Numbered from the stretch's first letter, positions 18,094 through 28,872 are shown. The stretch is 64,000 nt of DNA from Paenibacillus silvestris (GCF_009882985.1 NZ_WTUZ01000020.1:69064-133063), one strand, 5' to 3'. The notes: generated by a model not told the origin, from the letters alone. Made by a program: numbers and translations.

Positions 18094-18483
18094 TCACTCA
18101 AATGAATAACTCGACGCATACGTCTGCGCATCCCACAGCTGCTCCAGCTCCGAAGGCTCGCTGCACGCTACTCTGAACAGCCACCCTTTATCATAGGGTG
18201 ACTCAATCAGCATCATCGTAGCCCGCTCCAGCAGCAGGTTAACAGCAATGACTTCACCGGATAACGGTGCAAGCAAATCATGCTCGCTTTCGGCGGTCTC
18301 CAAGGAGCCAGCATAACTGCCTCGCCCTAGCACCGCTCCACGTTCCGGGAGTTCAATGAATAGAACCATCCCCCACGCAAGCAGGCCGATTTCTGTCAGG
18401 CCGATGATGGCCTCATTCCCCTCTTTACGTATCCAATAATGATCTCTTGTATATTGCAGATGCGTAGGTACGGTCACGTTCAT
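18094..18483 (-). CDS. GcvH-like protein lacking the lipoyl lysine
   Basis: A 129-residue homologue of glycine cleavage H protein over its full length (HYWIRKEGNEAIIGLTEIG, later LLAPLSGEVIAVN and ESPYDKGWLFRV). In true H proteins the segment ESVK carries the lipoylated lysine. Here the same position reads ETAE, with Glu65 in place of Lys, so it cannot carry lipoate and is unlikely to shuttle aminomethyl groups. No gcvT or gcvP gene is nearby. ATG 18483 is preceded by GAAGGAGA. A terminator separates it from the peroxiredoxin gene upstream. Its present role is unknown. Confidence 0.82.
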   Translation of the reverse strand: MNVTVPTHLQYTRDHYWIRKEGNEAIIGLTEIGLLAWGMVLFIELPERGAVLGRGSYAGSLETAESEHDLLAPLSGEVIAVNLLLERATMMLIESPYDKGWLFRVACSEPSELEQLWDAQTYASSYSFE

Positions 18484-18499
18484 TCTCCTTCAAGTAGAA

Positions 18500-18545
18500 A
18501 AGCTCCCCTCGCCGCATTCGCATGCCAGCTAAGAGGAGCTTGTCT
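18500..18545 (-). terminator. Intrinsic terminator after the peroxiredoxin gene
   Basis: AGCTCCTCTT and GAGGGGAGCT pair around a ~20-base loop on the minus strand, followed by TTTCT. It ends the peroxiredoxin transcript just before the GcvH-like ribosome binding site. Confidence 0.7.
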
Positions 18546-18558
18546 ATGTATGAAAAGC

Positions 18559-19107
18559 TTATTTTACGACAAGGTTTTTGTCGCCTGGTTTCCAGTTCAT
18601 TGGGCACAATCCGCCGGATTGAAGCGCTTGAAGCACACGAAGTGTTTCTTCTACGCTGCGGCCTACATCGTTGTGGTTAACAACTTCGTATTTCAATTCG
18701 CCTTCTGGATCGATGATGAAAAGACCGCGAAGTGCGATACCTTCTTCTTCGATTAGAACGCCGTAGTCACGTGCTACGGATTTCGTGATGTCAGCAGCAA
18801 GTGGGAATTCCAATTTGCCAAGACCGTTATCGTTCACAGGTGTATTGATCCATGCTTTGTGTGTGTGGATGCTGTCGATGGAAACGCCAAGAATTTCAGT
18901 GTCCAATTCTTTGAATTGAGCAGCAGCATAGCTAAGCGCTGTAATTTCTGTTGGACATACGAATGTGAAGTCCAATGGGTAGAAGAACAATACTAACCAT
19001 TTGCCTTTGTAATCAGACAAAGATACTTTACCAAACGCTGTACCATCACCTGTAGCTGTCTCCATTGTAAAATCAGGAGCTTGTTTACCAACTAAACGCT
19101 CTGCCAT
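18559..19107 (-). CDS. 2-Cys peroxiredoxin (AhpC/TSA family)
   Basis: Reduces hydrogen peroxide and organic peroxides in the cytoplasm, using thioredoxin or AhpF as reductant. The 182-residue protein has the peroxidatic Cys51 in DFTFVCPTE and the resolving Cys168 in GGLCPMNW, the typical 2-Cys arrangement. ATG 19107 has GAGGAGG a few bases upstream. It appears monocistronic: it ends at a hairpin, and no ahpF-like gene is adjacent, so thioredoxin is the likelier partner (inference). Confidence 0.93.
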   Translation of the reverse strand: MAERLVGKQAPDFTMETATGDGTAFGKVSLSDYKGKWLVLFFYPLDFTFVCPTEITALSYAAAQFKELDTEILGVSIDSIHTHKAWINTPVNDNGLGKLEFPLAADITKSVARDYGVLIEEEGIALRGLFIIDPEGELKYEVVNHNDVGRSVEETLRVLQALQSGGLCPMNWKPGDKNLVVK

Positions 19108-19345
19108 GTGTATAATTCCTCCTCAAATCTATCTTCTTCTCGTTTAAAATGGTATCATCCGAATAGATGAAAGTCAATAATTAGAGTGCATACTATGTAA
19201 TAATTACTTTAAAATATGAAAGGTCCTTGAACAACCTAATTCCGCTTCCTTCTCCCTGCCTTTTACCCCTCAATCAGCTCGATTTCATCCATCACGGAGT
19301 CTCAACTAGCTGACTAAAGCTATACAACTAATATTCCCAGCATAC

Positions 19346-19394
19346 AAAAAAAGAGCTTGCTCGCTACGCACAGCATGCTTAGCGGACAAGCTCA
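19346..19394 (-). terminator. Intrinsic terminator of leuB
   Basis: On the minus strand GAGCTTGTCCGCTA pairs with TAGCGAGCAAGCTC and is followed by TTTTTTT. Confidence 0.88.
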
Positions 19395-19399
19395 TATTC

Positions 19400-20488
19400 T
19401 TATTTGCGCATTGCGTCTACAATCAGTTGGCCCATAGCCAATGTTCCGATTGCTTTGCTCTTATCGACTGCGATGTCGCCTGTGCGGTTGCCAGCATCAA
19501 GCACTTCTTTCACAGCGCGTTCGATGGAATCTGCTGCATCGTGGTAGCCGAATGTCAGACGGAACATCAACGCTACGGATAGAATTGTTGCGATTGGGTT
19601 GGAAATGCCTTGGCCAGCGATATCAGGCGCAGAACCGTGTACCGGCTCATACAAGCCGAAGCTGCCTTCGCCAAGTGAAGCGGATGCCAGCATTCCGATG
19701 GAACCTGTCAACATAGCAGCTTCATCGCTCAAGATGTCGCCGAACATGTTCTCAGTCACGATGACGTCGAAGGAAGACGGACGACGCAGCAATTGCATTG
19801 CGCAGTTGTCTACAAGCACGTGCTCAAGTTCAACATCCGGGTAGTCAACCGCAATACGGTTAACGGTTTCGCGCCATAGGCGGGAAGTTTCCAGAACGTT
19901 TGCTTTATCAACGGAAGCAAGCTTTTTGCGGCGTGTGCGCGCAATTTCAAACGCTTGACGAGCAATACGCTCGATTTCGGAAACGTTGTAGGCACATGTG
20001 TCTACAGCTTCTTGACCGTTCGCTGTTTCACGACGGAATTTCTCACCGAAGTAGATACCGCCTGTCAATTCACGAACAACGATCAGATCCGTACCTTCAA
20101 GTACTTCTGGTTTCAATGTGGAAGCTTCTTTCAAGCAATCAAAGATGAAAGCTGGACGAATGTTAGAGAACAAACCAAGCGCTTTACGAATACCCAGAAG
20201 ACCTGTCTCCGGACGAGTTTCTTTCGGGTTGTTATCCCATTTTGGTCCGCCAACAGCACCTAGAAGAACAGCATCTGCGGATTGACAAACTTTCAATGTT
20301 TCTTCCGGAAGCGGTGTACCTGTCTCGTCAATGGCAATTCCACCGAACAAGGCGTGCTCTGTTTCAAACTTATAACCGAAAAGCTCTTCGGTACGTTTCA
20401 ATACTTTTTCCGCTTCTGCAACGACTTCTGGACCAATGCCGTCTCCAGCGATTACAGCAATTTTTTTAACATCTGCCATGACTGTCAT
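19400..20488 (-). CDS. leuB: 3-isopropylmalate dehydrogenase
   Basis: Oxidises and decarboxylates 3-isopropylmalate to 4-methyl-2-oxopentanoate, the third step of leucine synthesis. The full-length 362-residue protein has [16 protein letters not shown] at the N terminus, [12 protein letters not shown], and the metal/substrate loop [21 protein letters not shown] 20488 or ATG 20479 may start it; AAGGAGTGA lies upstream. Unlike the usual leuABCD order, it is cut off from leuA by an aminotransferase gene and a plus-strand SDR gene, and no leuC or leuD is found in the window. No T-box is seen upstream. Confidence 0.95.
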   Translation of the reverse strand: MTVMADVKKIAVIAGDGIGPEVVAEAEKVLKRTEELFGYKFETEHALFGGIAIDETGTPLPEETLKVCQSADAVLLGAVGGPKWDNNPKETRPETGLLGIRKALGLFSNIRPAFIFDCLKEASTLKPEVLEGTDLIVVRELTGGIYFGEKFRRETANGQEAVDTCAYNVSEIERIARQAFEIARTRRKKLASVDKANVLETSRLWRETVNRIAVDYPDVELEHVLVDNCAMQLLRRPSSFDVIVTENMFGDILSDEAAMLTGSIGMLASASLGEGSFGLYEPVHGSAPDIAGQGISNPIATILSVALMFRLTFGYHDAADSIERAVKEVLDAGNRTGDIAVDKSKAIGTLAMGQLIVDAMRK

Positions 20489-20647
20489 TCACTCCTTAGA
20501 ATAGTAAAGCTGCTTGGTAAGCATCTCTATCGACTATATGATGCTCTCATTGTAACATAAGATAACCCTTTTCCTTAGATATAAAAGCTATTGCTTTAAT
20601 AGGTTCCTCCTATAACAACAAATAAGGCTCTTTTTCAAAGTTGGATG

Positions 20648-20676
20648 TTGACACCGCCTCAAGTAGTAACTATAAT
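20648..20676 (+). promoter_or_regulatory. Consensus sigma-A promoter of the SDR gene
   Basis: A perfect TTGACA (20648-20653), 17-base spacer and TATAAT (20671-20676). Transcription would start near 20683, giving an untranslated leader of about 170 bases. Operator O1 overlaps the -10 box. Confidence 0.88.
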
Positions 20677-20685
20677 TGTTACAAC
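20663..20685 (+). promoter_or_regulatory. Operator O1 over the -10 box
   Basis: The palindrome GTAGTAAC-N7-GTTACAAC, with one mismatch, is centred on the -10 box. A protein bound here would block RNA polymerase. Confidence 0.7.
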
Positions 20686-20756
20686 AGTGGTCAGAGTTAA
20701 ACGAGGCTCAATCCGCTATGGGGCATAGACTGGCACAAACGACTTATGATAAGTAG

Positions 20757-20784
20757 GAGCTCTATTCTGAGAGCTTTTATTTTA
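20757..20784 (+). terminator. Small leader hairpin, possible attenuator
   Basis: AGCTCT-ATTCTG-AGAGCT is followed by TTTATTTTA, a six-bp stem with a T-rich tract inside the SDR leader. Confidence 0.35.
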
Positions 20785-20791
20785 CACCTAA

Positions 20792-20814
20792 GTTGTAACA
20801 ATTATTATTACAAA
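20792..20814 (+). promoter_or_regulatory. Operator O2 in the leader
   Basis: GTTGTAAC-N7-ATTACAAA has the same 8-7-8 layout as O1, with its centre about 129 bases downstream. The 14 bases GTTGTAACAATTAT are the exact reverse complement of part of O1. Confidence 0.65.
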
Positions 20815-20855
20815 TTTCAGCAAGATAACACATTATTTTTAGGAGGATTAGATCA

Positions 20856-21713
20856 ATGAAAATTTTAGTCACAGGCGCAACAGGGAAATTAGGAACAAGA
20901 GTTGTAGACACACTGCTGAAAACAGTACCGGCAAGCCAACTGGCTGTGAGTGTCCGTAATCCAGAGAAAGCCGAAGGATTGCGCGCTCGCGGCGTAGACG
21001 TTCGTCTCGGGGATTTTGATCGTCCAGAAACTTTGCAAACCGCTTTTGCAGGTATCGATCGCTTATTAATGATTTCGGCAGATGGAGACACGGAAACAAG
21101 AATTCGGCAGCACACCAATGCTGTAGCAGCTGCCGAGCAAGCTGGAGTTAAATTCATAGCTTATACCAGCTTAGCTAATGCAAGTGACAGCACGATTTTC
21201 CTTGCACCCGTACACCGTACAACAGAAGAAATCATCGTCAAAACGGGCATTCCTTATACTTTTTTACGCAACAACTGGTACCTGGAGAATGAGCTTTCAA
21301 GCATTCAAGGTGTGATCGCAGGAGCTCCATGGGTGACCTCTGCAGGCTCTGGTAAGGTGGGTTGGGCGCTGCAACAAGAATACGCAGAAGCCGCAGCGGC
21401 TGTATTGGTTGGAGATGGACACGAGAATAAAATCTATGAGCTATCCGGCGAGCTGCTCACTCAAAATGAACTAGCATCCGCACTTGGTGAAGTGTTAGGC
21501 AAGGAAGTTCTTGTGCAGCAGGTTGATGATGCCGCTTATGCTGACATTTTGAAGGGTGTAGGTGTGCCCGACTTCGTTGTCCCCATCCTTTCAGCTATTC
21601 AGCAAGGCATTCGGGAAGGTACATTGGAGGTCGTAAGCGACGATTTCGAGAAGCTGCTCGGCCGCCCGGCTACGCCAATCCGTGAAGCCCTGGCTCAAAT
21701 TATTAACCCGTAA
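20856..21713 (+). CDS. NmrA-like SDR, probable NAD(P)H:quinone oxidoreductase (QorB/YtfG type)
   Basis: A 285-residue atypical short-chain dehydrogenase with a Rossmann motif at the N terminus (MKILVTGATGKLGTRVVDTL), the NmrA-like region RLLMISADGD, and IPYTFLRNNWYLEN. This matches the QorB/YtfG type 2 quinone reductases, which detoxify quinones or electrophiles. ATG 20856 is preceded by TAGGAGG. It is a plus-strand gene inserted between minus-strand leuB and the leuA block. The promoter with two matched operators suggests tight repression, in relatives often by HxlR or MarR-type redox regulators. No such regulator is encoded next to it. Confidence 0.87.
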   Translation: MKILVTGATGKLGTRVVDTLLKTVPASQLAVSVRNPEKAEGLRARGVDVRLGDFDRPETLQTAFAGIDRLLMISADGDTETRIRQHTNAVAAAEQAGVKFIAYTSLANASDSTIFLAPVHRTTEEIIVKTGIPYTFLRNNWYLENELSSIQGVIAGAPWVTSAGSGKVGWALQQEYAEAAAAVLVGDGHENKIYELSGELLTQNELASALGEVLGKEVLVQQVDDAAYADILKGVGVPDFVVPILSAIQQGIREGTLEVVSDDFEKLLGRPATPIREALAQIINP

Positions 21714-21742
21714 TAACATCATTCACAGGATATAGATATAAC

Positions 21743-21795
21743 AAAAGGACTATCTCAAAAGTAGAAATCTCTACTCTCGGGACAGTCCTTTCTTT
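21743..21795. terminator. Bidirectional terminator between SDR and aminotransferase genes
   Basis: AAAGGACTATC pairs with GACAGTCCTTT with an inner GTAGA/TCTAC stem, and T-rich tracts follow on both strands. It lies between convergent genes. Confidence 0.8.
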
Positions 21796-22992
21796 TTATA
21801 CGCTTTGTAGGTAAGATTCCATAGCTTTCGCTAGCTTCTGCATGCCAAGAATTGTGTTCTGGCGATCCGTGTGTGTGTAGTTCAGGCGCATCGTGTTGTA
21901 CTGTGGATTCTCCGCATAAAATGTGGATCCCGGTACAAAAGCCACGCCTTCTTTTACCGCAATTTTCAGCAGATCTTCTGCGCGCATATTGTCCGGAAGT
22001 TCCACCCAGATGAACATGCCGCCCTTCGGCTCTTCCCACTTCAGACCAGGCCAATTCAATTCTTTCAAAAGACCTGACATGAATTTCATGCGATCCAGAT
22101 ACTGCTCACGAATTAGGGAGATATGTGCATCGAGATCGAAATGCTCAAGCAGATGGAACAGGGTTTGCTGATCAATCGTACTGGAGTGCAGATCCGCCGA
22201 TTGCTTGAAACGGGCGATTTGGCGAATGACCGTCTCGTCCCCCATCACCCAGCCTGTCCGGAAAGCAGGCGCTACTGTTTTGGAGAAAGTGCTGGTGTAC
22301 AGCACATTACCGCCTTCAGCTTTACCGCCAAGCGAGAAAATGGATGGGTACGTTTCATTTTCATCAAATTGAATTTCCCCATAGGGGTCATCCTCAAGAA
22401 TCAGCACATCCGCTTCACGGCAAATGTTCAGCAAGCCTTGACGACGCTCTAAGCTCCAGGCACGACCTGCCGGATTCGAAAACGTCGGAATAACATACAC
22501 GAGCTTCGGGTTATGCTCGGCAACTTTGGCCGCCAAATCTTCAAGAATCATGCCGTCGTTATCACTTTCAACGGAATAGATCTTGGCGCCTTTGGCTTGG
22601 AAAACTTGGATCGCCGCCAAATATGTCGGTCTTTCTACCAAGATGATATCGCCTTCATCAATCATTACGCGTGTCAACAAATCGATCGCTTGCTGGGAGC
22701 CAGTCGTTAACAGCATCTCGTCTGGTGTGACGTGCATGTTTTTGGCAGCCATACGTTTGCATAAGGACTCGCGCAGCGGCTTGTACCCTTCGGTTAATCC
22801 ATATTGCAGCGCTGACTTCCCGCCGCCAACAACTCGTTTAAACGCATCGCTCACCGCGTCCAATGGGAAAAACTCTTCAGCAGGCAATCCGCCGGCAAAC
22901 GAAATAATTGAGCTGCCTTGTGTCAGCTTAAGAATTTCTCTTACCGCCGAGGATGAGAAACCTTCCAGCGATTTAGAAAATCGATATTTCAT
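21796..22992 (-). CDS. PLP-dependent aminotransferase (2-aminoadipate/aromatic transaminase type)
   Basis: A 398-residue fold-type I aminotransferase without the DNA-binding domain of MocR regulators. Motifs: ISFAGGLPAEEFFP at the substrate loop, VIPTFSNPAGRAWSLERR, ILEDDPYGEIQF, the PLP-binding Lys in YTSTFSKTVAPAFRTGW, and the C-terminal Arg in TMRLNYTH. ATG 22992 (MKYRFSKSLEGF) fits relatives better than ATG 23004, which touches the AAAGG ribosome binding site. It lies downstream of leuA on the same strand, so it may catalyse the final transamination of branched-chain amino acids, but a hairpin separates them and the specificity cannot be read from sequence. Confidence 0.88.
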   Translation of the reverse strand: MKYRFSKSLEGFSSSAVREILKLTQGSSIISFAGGLPAEEFFPLDAVSDAFKRVVGGGKSALQYGLTEGYKPLRESLCKRMAAKNMHVTPDEMLLTTGSQQAIDLLTRVMIDEGDIILVERPTYLAAIQVFQAKGAKIYSVESDNDGMILEDLAAKVAEHNPKLVYVIPTFSNPAGRAWSLERRQGLLNICREADVLILEDDPYGEIQFDENETYPSIFSLGGKAEGGNVLYTSTFSKTVAPAFRTGWVMGDETVIRQIARFKQSADLHSSTIDQQTLFHLLEHFDLDAHISLIREQYLDRMKFMSGLLKELNWPGLKWEEPKGGMFIWVELPDNMRAEDLLKIAVKEGVAFVPGSTFYAENPQYNTMRLNYTHTDRQNTILGMQKLAKAMESYLQSV

Positions 22993-23019
22993 AAATGGAC
23001 GCATCCTTTCGCATTTGTA

Positions 23020-23056
23020 GAAAGCACCCCTCCTCTAGCTTGGAGGTGAGGTGCTT
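23020..23056 (-). terminator. Hairpin after leuA
   Basis: On the minus strand AAGCACCTCACCTCC pairs with GGAGGGGTGCTT, followed by TCTAC. It is a strong stem with a short T tract. It may end or attenuate the leuA transcript before the aminotransferase gene. Confidence 0.65.
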
Positions 23057-23082
23057 ATCCAGTAGTCCCGTGGACTTAGAGT

Positions 23083-24633
23083 TTAAATCAACGTAACGTT
23101 GCTTCTATTGCTTGTTGGCGTTTTGCGTTTATCAATGAGTCTATTCACAGCGTCCAGATATGCCTTGGCGCTTGCTTCCAGAATATCTGTCGAGATGCCG
23201 CGTCCTTGAACGGACACGTCGTTCTGTTTCAGTACGACATGCACTTCCCCGAGCGCATCTTTCCCGTGAGAAACGGACTTGATGGAGTAGTCATCCAGCT
23301 CGACTTCTTCCTTCGTTGCTTTATCAATGGCATTGTAAATAGCATCAACAGAGCCGTTACCCACAGCACTTTCCGCCACTTCACTGCCATCTTGGAAACG
23401 AACATGCACGGTTGCTGTTGGTGTCATCTGATTGCCGTAGGCCACTTGAAGCGTGCCAAGCGCGAAAATTTCCGGTGTTTCGATCAACTTCTCTTCGATC
23501 AGCGCACGGATATCTTCGTCTTCCACCTGCTTCTTGCGGTCGGCCAAATCTTTGAACTTACCGAACGCCACGTTCACTTGCTCGTCTGAGAGGTCATAAC
23601 CAAGATCGATCAACTTCTCACGGAACGCATGGCGGCCGGAGTGTTTACCCATCACGAGCTTACTTTCCTTGACACCGATGGTCTCAGGGGAAATAATCTC
23701 GTAGGTCGTTTTCTCTTTGAGCATCCCATCCTGATGGATGCCGGACTCATGAGCGAACGCGTTAGCGCCGACGATCGCTTTGTTGCCTGGCACCACCATG
23801 CCGGTCAGCTTGCTGACCAAACGGCTGGTGCGGTAGATCTCGTTCAGTACAAGCGATGTTTTCGCTTGGTAGAAGTCCTGGCGTGTCTCCAGCGCCAGCA
23901 CGACTTCCTCGATCGAGGTGTTCCCTGCTCGCTCGCCAATACCGTTGATGGTGCCTTCGATTTGATCGGCACCATTCAGAACAGCCGCTAGCGCGTTAGC
24001 TGTCGCCATGCCAAGATCGTCATGGCAGTGCGCGCTCAGCTGGATTTTCTCAATGCCTGGCACGGTGTCCTTCAGCATTTTGAAAATATTCCCGTAGTCG
24101 TACGGTGTCATATAACCGACCGTATCGGGAATATTCACGACCGAAGCGCCGGCGCGGATCGCCATTGCTGTTACTTCTGCGATGAAATCAAGCTCCGTAC
24201 GCCCGGCATCCTCAAGTGAAAACTCGATTTTGCTGAAATACTTCTTCGCATATTTAATCGCAGACTCCGCTGTCTCCAGCACTTGGTGCTTCTCCATCTT
24301 CAGCTTATGCTTCCGGTGGATAGGGGATGTCGCCAGGAACAAATGAATACATGGGTCCTGAGCGCCCTGCAGCGCTTCACGGACAGCCTCGATGTCCGTC
24401 TCCTTCGAACGGGACAGACCGATTACAGAGGCGTTCTTAACAGCTCTCGCTACGGCATTAACGCCTGCCAAGTCACCAGGTGATGCAGCTGGGAAACCAG
24501 CCTCCATCCGATCGACACCCAGCTTCTCAAGTTGAAGCGCGATTTCGACCTTCTCCTGTGTGTTCAGGTTCACGCCTGGCGATTGTTCTCCGTCTCTGAG
24601 CGTTGTATCAAAGATGTAGATTTTGCGCACCAT
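23083..24633 (-). CDS. leuA: 2-isopropylmalate synthase
   Basis: Condenses acetyl-CoA with 2-oxoisovalerate, the first committed step of leucine synthesis. The 516-residue protein has an N-terminal TIM barrel ([16 protein letters not shown] with the metal-binding Asp; [20 protein letters not shown] with the metal-binding His pair) and a C-terminal LeuA regulatory domain (about residues 370-505) where leucine binds in relatives. ATG 24633 is chosen: AGGAGGTGACC directly precedes it, and the in-frame GTG 24639 lies within that site. The 321-base gap to ilvC holds inverted repeats but no T-box. Confidence 0.96.
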   Translation of the reverse strand: MVRKIYIFDTTLRDGEQSPGVNLNTQEKVEIALQLEKLGVDRMEAGFPAASPGDLAGVNAVARAVKNASVIGLSRSKETDIEAVREALQGAQDPCIHLFLATSPIHRKHKLKMEKHQVLETAESAIKYAKKYFSKIEFSLEDAGRTELDFIAEVTAMAIRAGASVVNIPDTVGYMTPYDYGNIFKMLKDTVPGIEKIQLSAHCHDDLGMATANALAAVLNGADQIEGTINGIGERAGNTSIEEVVLALETRQDFYQAKTSLVLNEIYRTSRLVSKLTGMVVPGNKAIVGANAFAHESGIHQDGMLKEKTTYEIISPETIGVKESKLVMGKHSGRHAFREKLIDLGYDLSDEQVNVAFGKFKDLADRKKQVEDEDIRALIEEKLIETPEIFALGTLQVAYGNQMTPTATVHVRFQDGSEVAESAVGNGSVDAIYNAIDKATKEEVELDDYSIKSVSHGKDALGEVHVVLKQNDVSVQGRGISTDILEASAKAYLDAVNRLIDKRKTPTSNRSNVTLI

Positions 24634-24725
24634 GGTCACCTCCTAAAAGATTCCTTGTAAATGAGTTACAACCTTACCCTAACTGCTGACCGTTCCGTTC
24701 TTCAGTATTTGTCTCCGATCGTTTC

Positions 24726-24779
24726 TTGAAACCGTGTCCCTTGATTTGAATAAAACAAAAAGTCGGGACACGTTTTCAA
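24726..24779 (-). promoter_or_regulatory. Inverted repeat in the leuA leader
   Basis: TTGAAACCGTGTCCC (24726-24740) is the reverse complement of 24765-24779 apart from one base, with a 24-base loop. No T-run follows on the minus strand, so it is not a simple terminator. It may be a protein-binding site or a leader stem-loop. Confidence 0.5.
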
Positions 24780-24883
24780 ATACGAACGCTACGCTTCTCC
24801 GACAAACACTGAGCCCTCCACTGGGCATTTCAGGGAAGGTTCCAAAAATTTACAATTAAATTTTTACTCGTCTAAATAGTATT

Positions 24884-24925
24884 CACAGGGAGTGACTGGG
24901 AAATTCTCCGCAATCACTCCCTGTG
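24884..24925 (-). terminator. Stem-loop after ilvC
   Basis: CACAGGGAGTGA (24884-24895) pairs perfectly with TCACTCCCTGTG (24914-24925), 36 bases beyond the ilvC stop. Only a weak T tract follows, so it may be a partial terminator or a 3' end protector. Confidence 0.65.
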
Positions 24926-24960
24926 GGATGAATAACTATATGATTCAATTATGCATTAAA

Positions 24961-26077
<1,117 letters not shown>

Positions 26078-26118
26078 AGGCTTTCCCTACTTTTTCACAT
26101 GACTAACTATTATTTAAT

Positions 26119-26613
26119 TTATTTAACTGAGCCCCGTATCATGGCCGTTGCTCCCGTACGGGATAGCTCACGGATACCATATGGACGAAGCAATTCTACC
26201 ATAGCATCTATTTTATCTGAATCTCCGACAACTTGCACGATAATTGAAGCTGGACCAATATCGACAACCGCGGCACGGAATGTTTCGACAATTCCGAGAA
26301 TTTCAGGACGCATGATCGGTTCAGCATTTACTTTAATAAGTGCTAATTCTCTAGCTACCATCGGGTTGGAGCTCAAATCGACGACTTTGATGACGTCAAT
26401 CAGCTTGTACAGCTGTTTGGAAATTTGCTCCAATGTGCTGTCATCGCCTGTTGTTACAATAACCATCCGGGAAAGTCCGAGTTCTTCGGACTCCCCTACA
26501 GTAATACTTTCAATATTGAAGCCTCTGCGTCCGAACAAACCAGATACTCGCTGCAGAACACCAGGCTGATTGTTTACGAGTACGGAAACTGTATGTTTAG
26601 TTGTCGTCATCAT
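26119..26613 (-). CDS. ilvH: Acetolactate synthase small (regulatory) subunit
   Basis: Regulatory subunit that binds valine and stimulates IlvB. The 164-residue protein has an N-terminal ACT domain ([29 protein letters not shown]) and the C-terminal ALS_ss domain ([18 protein letters not shown]). Its first ATG overlaps the ilvB stop codon by four bases, so translation is coupled with ilvB. Confidence 0.96.
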   Translation of the reverse strand: MMTTTKHTVSVLVNNQPGVLQRVSGLFGRRGFNIESITVGESEELGLSRMVIVTTGDDSTLEQISKQLYKLIDVIKVVDLSSNPMVARELALIKVNAEPIMRPEILGIVETFRAAVVDIGPASIIVQVVGDSDKIDAMVELLRPYGIRELSRTGATAMIRGSVK

Positions 26614-28355
26614 TCCGAATCCCCCATTAACATGTCGCTAATTGTATCGCCTGCTTTAACCATCGGGAACACGTTCTCTCCTTTTGGTACGACGAAATCA
26701 ATCAAGACCGGTCCAGGTGTATCAAGCGCTTCCTGCCAAGCTTTTCTTGCTTCTTCCTTCGTCGTAGCACGCAAGCCTTTTACGCCGTAAGCTTCAGCGA
26801 GCTTCACGAAATCCGGGCTGCCAGCCAAATCGATATGGCTGTAGCGGTTATCATAAATGATCTCCTGCCATTGACGAACCATGCCGAGCACTTGGTTATT
26901 CAAAATAACAATTTTCACCGGAATGTTGTTAATCGCACAGATCGCAAGCTCTTGCGCACACATTTGTACGCCGCCGTCGCCATTGATGGAAACAACCAAT
27001 TTATCCGGGTTCCCCATTTGCGCGCCGATCGCGGAAGGGAAACCAAAGCCCATCGTACCAAGTCCACCGGACGTTACCAGGGAGCGAGGGTTTTTGAACT
27101 TGTAGAACTGAGCAGCCCACATCTGGTGCTGACCAACGTCTGTTGTAACGATCGCTTCGCCTTTCGTTGTTTCACTGATCATTTCAACAACGTATTGTGG
27201 CTTCAATTCTGTTTCTGTATCACCGTATTTAAGCGGGAATTTCTCTTTGTTAGCTTGAACCTCAGCAATCCATGCTTCGCTTTTCGCAGGCTTAGCTTTA
27301 AGATTGGCTAAAGCCAGAACTGCTTTCACATCCCCAACACACGGGATATCCGTTTTCACGTTCTTACCGATTTCCGCAGGATCTACATCGATATGCGCGA
27401 TTGTTTTCACCTTCGGGGCAAAACCGTTCAAGTTCATTGTCACACGGTCATCGAATCTCGAGCCGATGGAGATCAAGAGGTCCGCGTTCTGAATGGCTGT
27501 GTTCGCCGTGTACGTTCCATGCATCCCCGGCATACCGAGCCATAGCTCGTGCGCACTTGGGAAACCGCTAAGTCCGAGCAATGTTGTTGCTACTGGAATT
27601 TGCGTAGCATTAACGAACTCGATCAGCTCTTTGGAAGCGTCTGAGTAGACAACACCACCACCAGCGATGATCACTGGACGTTCTGCTTCTTCGATGGCTT
27701 TCAGCAATTTGTCGACTTGCAGCTTGTTAGGCTGAACAGTCGGGTTATAGCCGCGGATGTTTACATCCGATACCGGCTTAAATATCGTTTTATGAGCGGA
27801 GACATCCTTTGGTATGTCAATGAGAACCGGACCTTTTCGACCTGAGTTCGCAATATGGAACGCTTCATGAATGATGCGCGGCAGATCTTCTACATCACGA
27901 ACCAAATAACTGTGTTTCGTAATCGGCATCGTAATCCCCGTGATATCTGCCTCTTGGAAAGCATCCGTACCGATAAAGTTCGTTGCAACGTTCCCTGTAA
28001 TAACGACGAGTGGAACAGAATCCATATAAGCGGTAGCTATCCCAGTGACGAGATTCGTAGCCCCCGGTCCTGATGTAGCGATACATACGCCAACTTTGCC
28101 TGTGGAACGTGCATATCCATCGGCAGCATGAATGGCTCCTTGCTCATGTCTTGTCAGTAGGTGGTTAAAATCGGAAAAGCCATGCATAGCATCGTAGATG
28201 TACAAAACAGCGCCGCCCGGATATCCAAAGACGCAGTCCACACCCTCCAGCAATAAGCTTCTTAGCAAAATCTCAGAGCCTGTGATCAGGTCCGGCTTCA
28301 TCAGCTTGTCAATCAGTTCTTCTTTTGACCTCTTTGGTTCAGTTTGAACATTCAT
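26610..28355 (-). CDS. ilvB: Acetolactate synthase large (catalytic) subunit
   Basis: TPP-dependent enzyme that condenses two pyruvates, or pyruvate with 2-oxobutyrate, the first shared step of branched-chain amino acid synthesis. The 581-residue protein has the N-terminal TPP domain with the catalytic Glu ([24 protein letters not shown]), a middle FAD-binding domain, and the C-terminal TPP/Mg motif ([27 protein letters not shown]). ATG 28355 follows GAGGAGGATCACA; the 13-residue longer reading has no ribosome binding site. It is the first gene of the operon, about 60 bases after a T-box terminator. Confidence 0.97.
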   Translation of the reverse strand: MNVQTEPKRSKEELIDKLMKPDLITGSEILLRSLLLEGVDCVFGYPGGAVLYIYDAMHGFSDFNHLLTRHEQGAIHAADGYARSTGKVGVCIATSGPGATNLVTGIATAYMDSVPLVVITGNVATNFIGTDAFQEADITGITMPITKHSYLVRDVEDLPRIIHEAFHIANSGRKGPVLIDIPKDVSAHKTIFKPVSDVNIRGYNPTVQPNKLQVDKLLKAIEEAERPVIIAGGGVVYSDASKELIEFVNATQIPVATTLLGLSGFPSAHELWLGMPGMHGTYTANTAIQNADLLISIGSRFDDRVTMNLNGFAPKVKTIAHIDVDPAEIGKNVKTDIPCVGDVKAVLALANLKAKPAKSEAWIAEVQANKEKFPLKYGDTETELKPQYVVEMISETTKGEAIVTTDVGQHQMWAAQFYKFKNPRSLVTSGGLGTMGFGFPSAIGAQMGNPDKLVVSINGDGGVQMCAQELAICAINNIPVKIVILNNQVLGMVRQWQEIIYDNRYSHIDLAGSPDFVKLAEAYGVKGLRATTKEEARKAWQEALDTPGPVLIDFVVPKGENVFPMVKAGDTISDMLMGDSE

Positions 28356-28414
28356 TGTGATCCTCCTCTCAAAAAGTAAGTCCATGTTATACATCGAGCT
28401 TTCTTAGACAATAA

Positions 28415-28760
28415 GAAAAACCCCTGTTCATCCCGCGCACGTACGTAACGTGTTAAACGGGACGAAAGGGGTTTAAGCTTCCGTGGTACCACCCAAATTT
28501 GCTACATGCCTCACAGCATACAGCCTTAGCAGGTATGTTCCTATAGAACAATACCCTCAGCACTATAACGTGTGCTTTTCCGATTCTCCCTAGTGCTTAT
28601 ATACAGTGCTATAAGTCTTCAGGAAAACAGCTCCGAGGTGACTTCGTACGTAAGGGATTAAGGCGATGGTTTCAGCAAGTCCAACGCTCTCTGCGCATAA
28701 GTGCCCTTATGACTTCTTCCTCTTCATAGCCGATTTATTCGTGAACACCATCCGTTAAGA
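28415..28760 (-). promoter_or_regulatory. T-box riboswitch leader of ilvB
   Basis: Senses uncharged tRNA to control the ilv operon. The conserved T-box GGGTGGTACCACGG reads on the minus strand at 28494-28481. It is followed by the terminator AACCCCTTTCGTCCCG paired with CGGGATGAACAGGGGTT and T5 (28475-28415). Stem I parts are visible upstream: GAAGAGGAAGAAGTC, GCAGAGAGCG, and GAAGTCACCTCGGAGCTG (about 28630). In the usual register GAA-NNN-A the specifier would be GUC (valine), but this needs folding to confirm. Confidence 0.93.
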
Positions 28761-28872
28761 TGATATTAGAGATTATTATATGCATCCCCAGAGCATTAGT
28801 CAATAGCATATCGAATAAAACACACGAAAGTGAGGGAATATACTACCAATTCAGGAAATGAGGGCTTCGCTG

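Noticed and set aside
20697..20784. Possible riboswitch in the SDR leader
   Set aside because: Only a short hairpin with a T-rich tail is visible; no known aptamer core was recognised, so only operators and a possible attenuator are listed.
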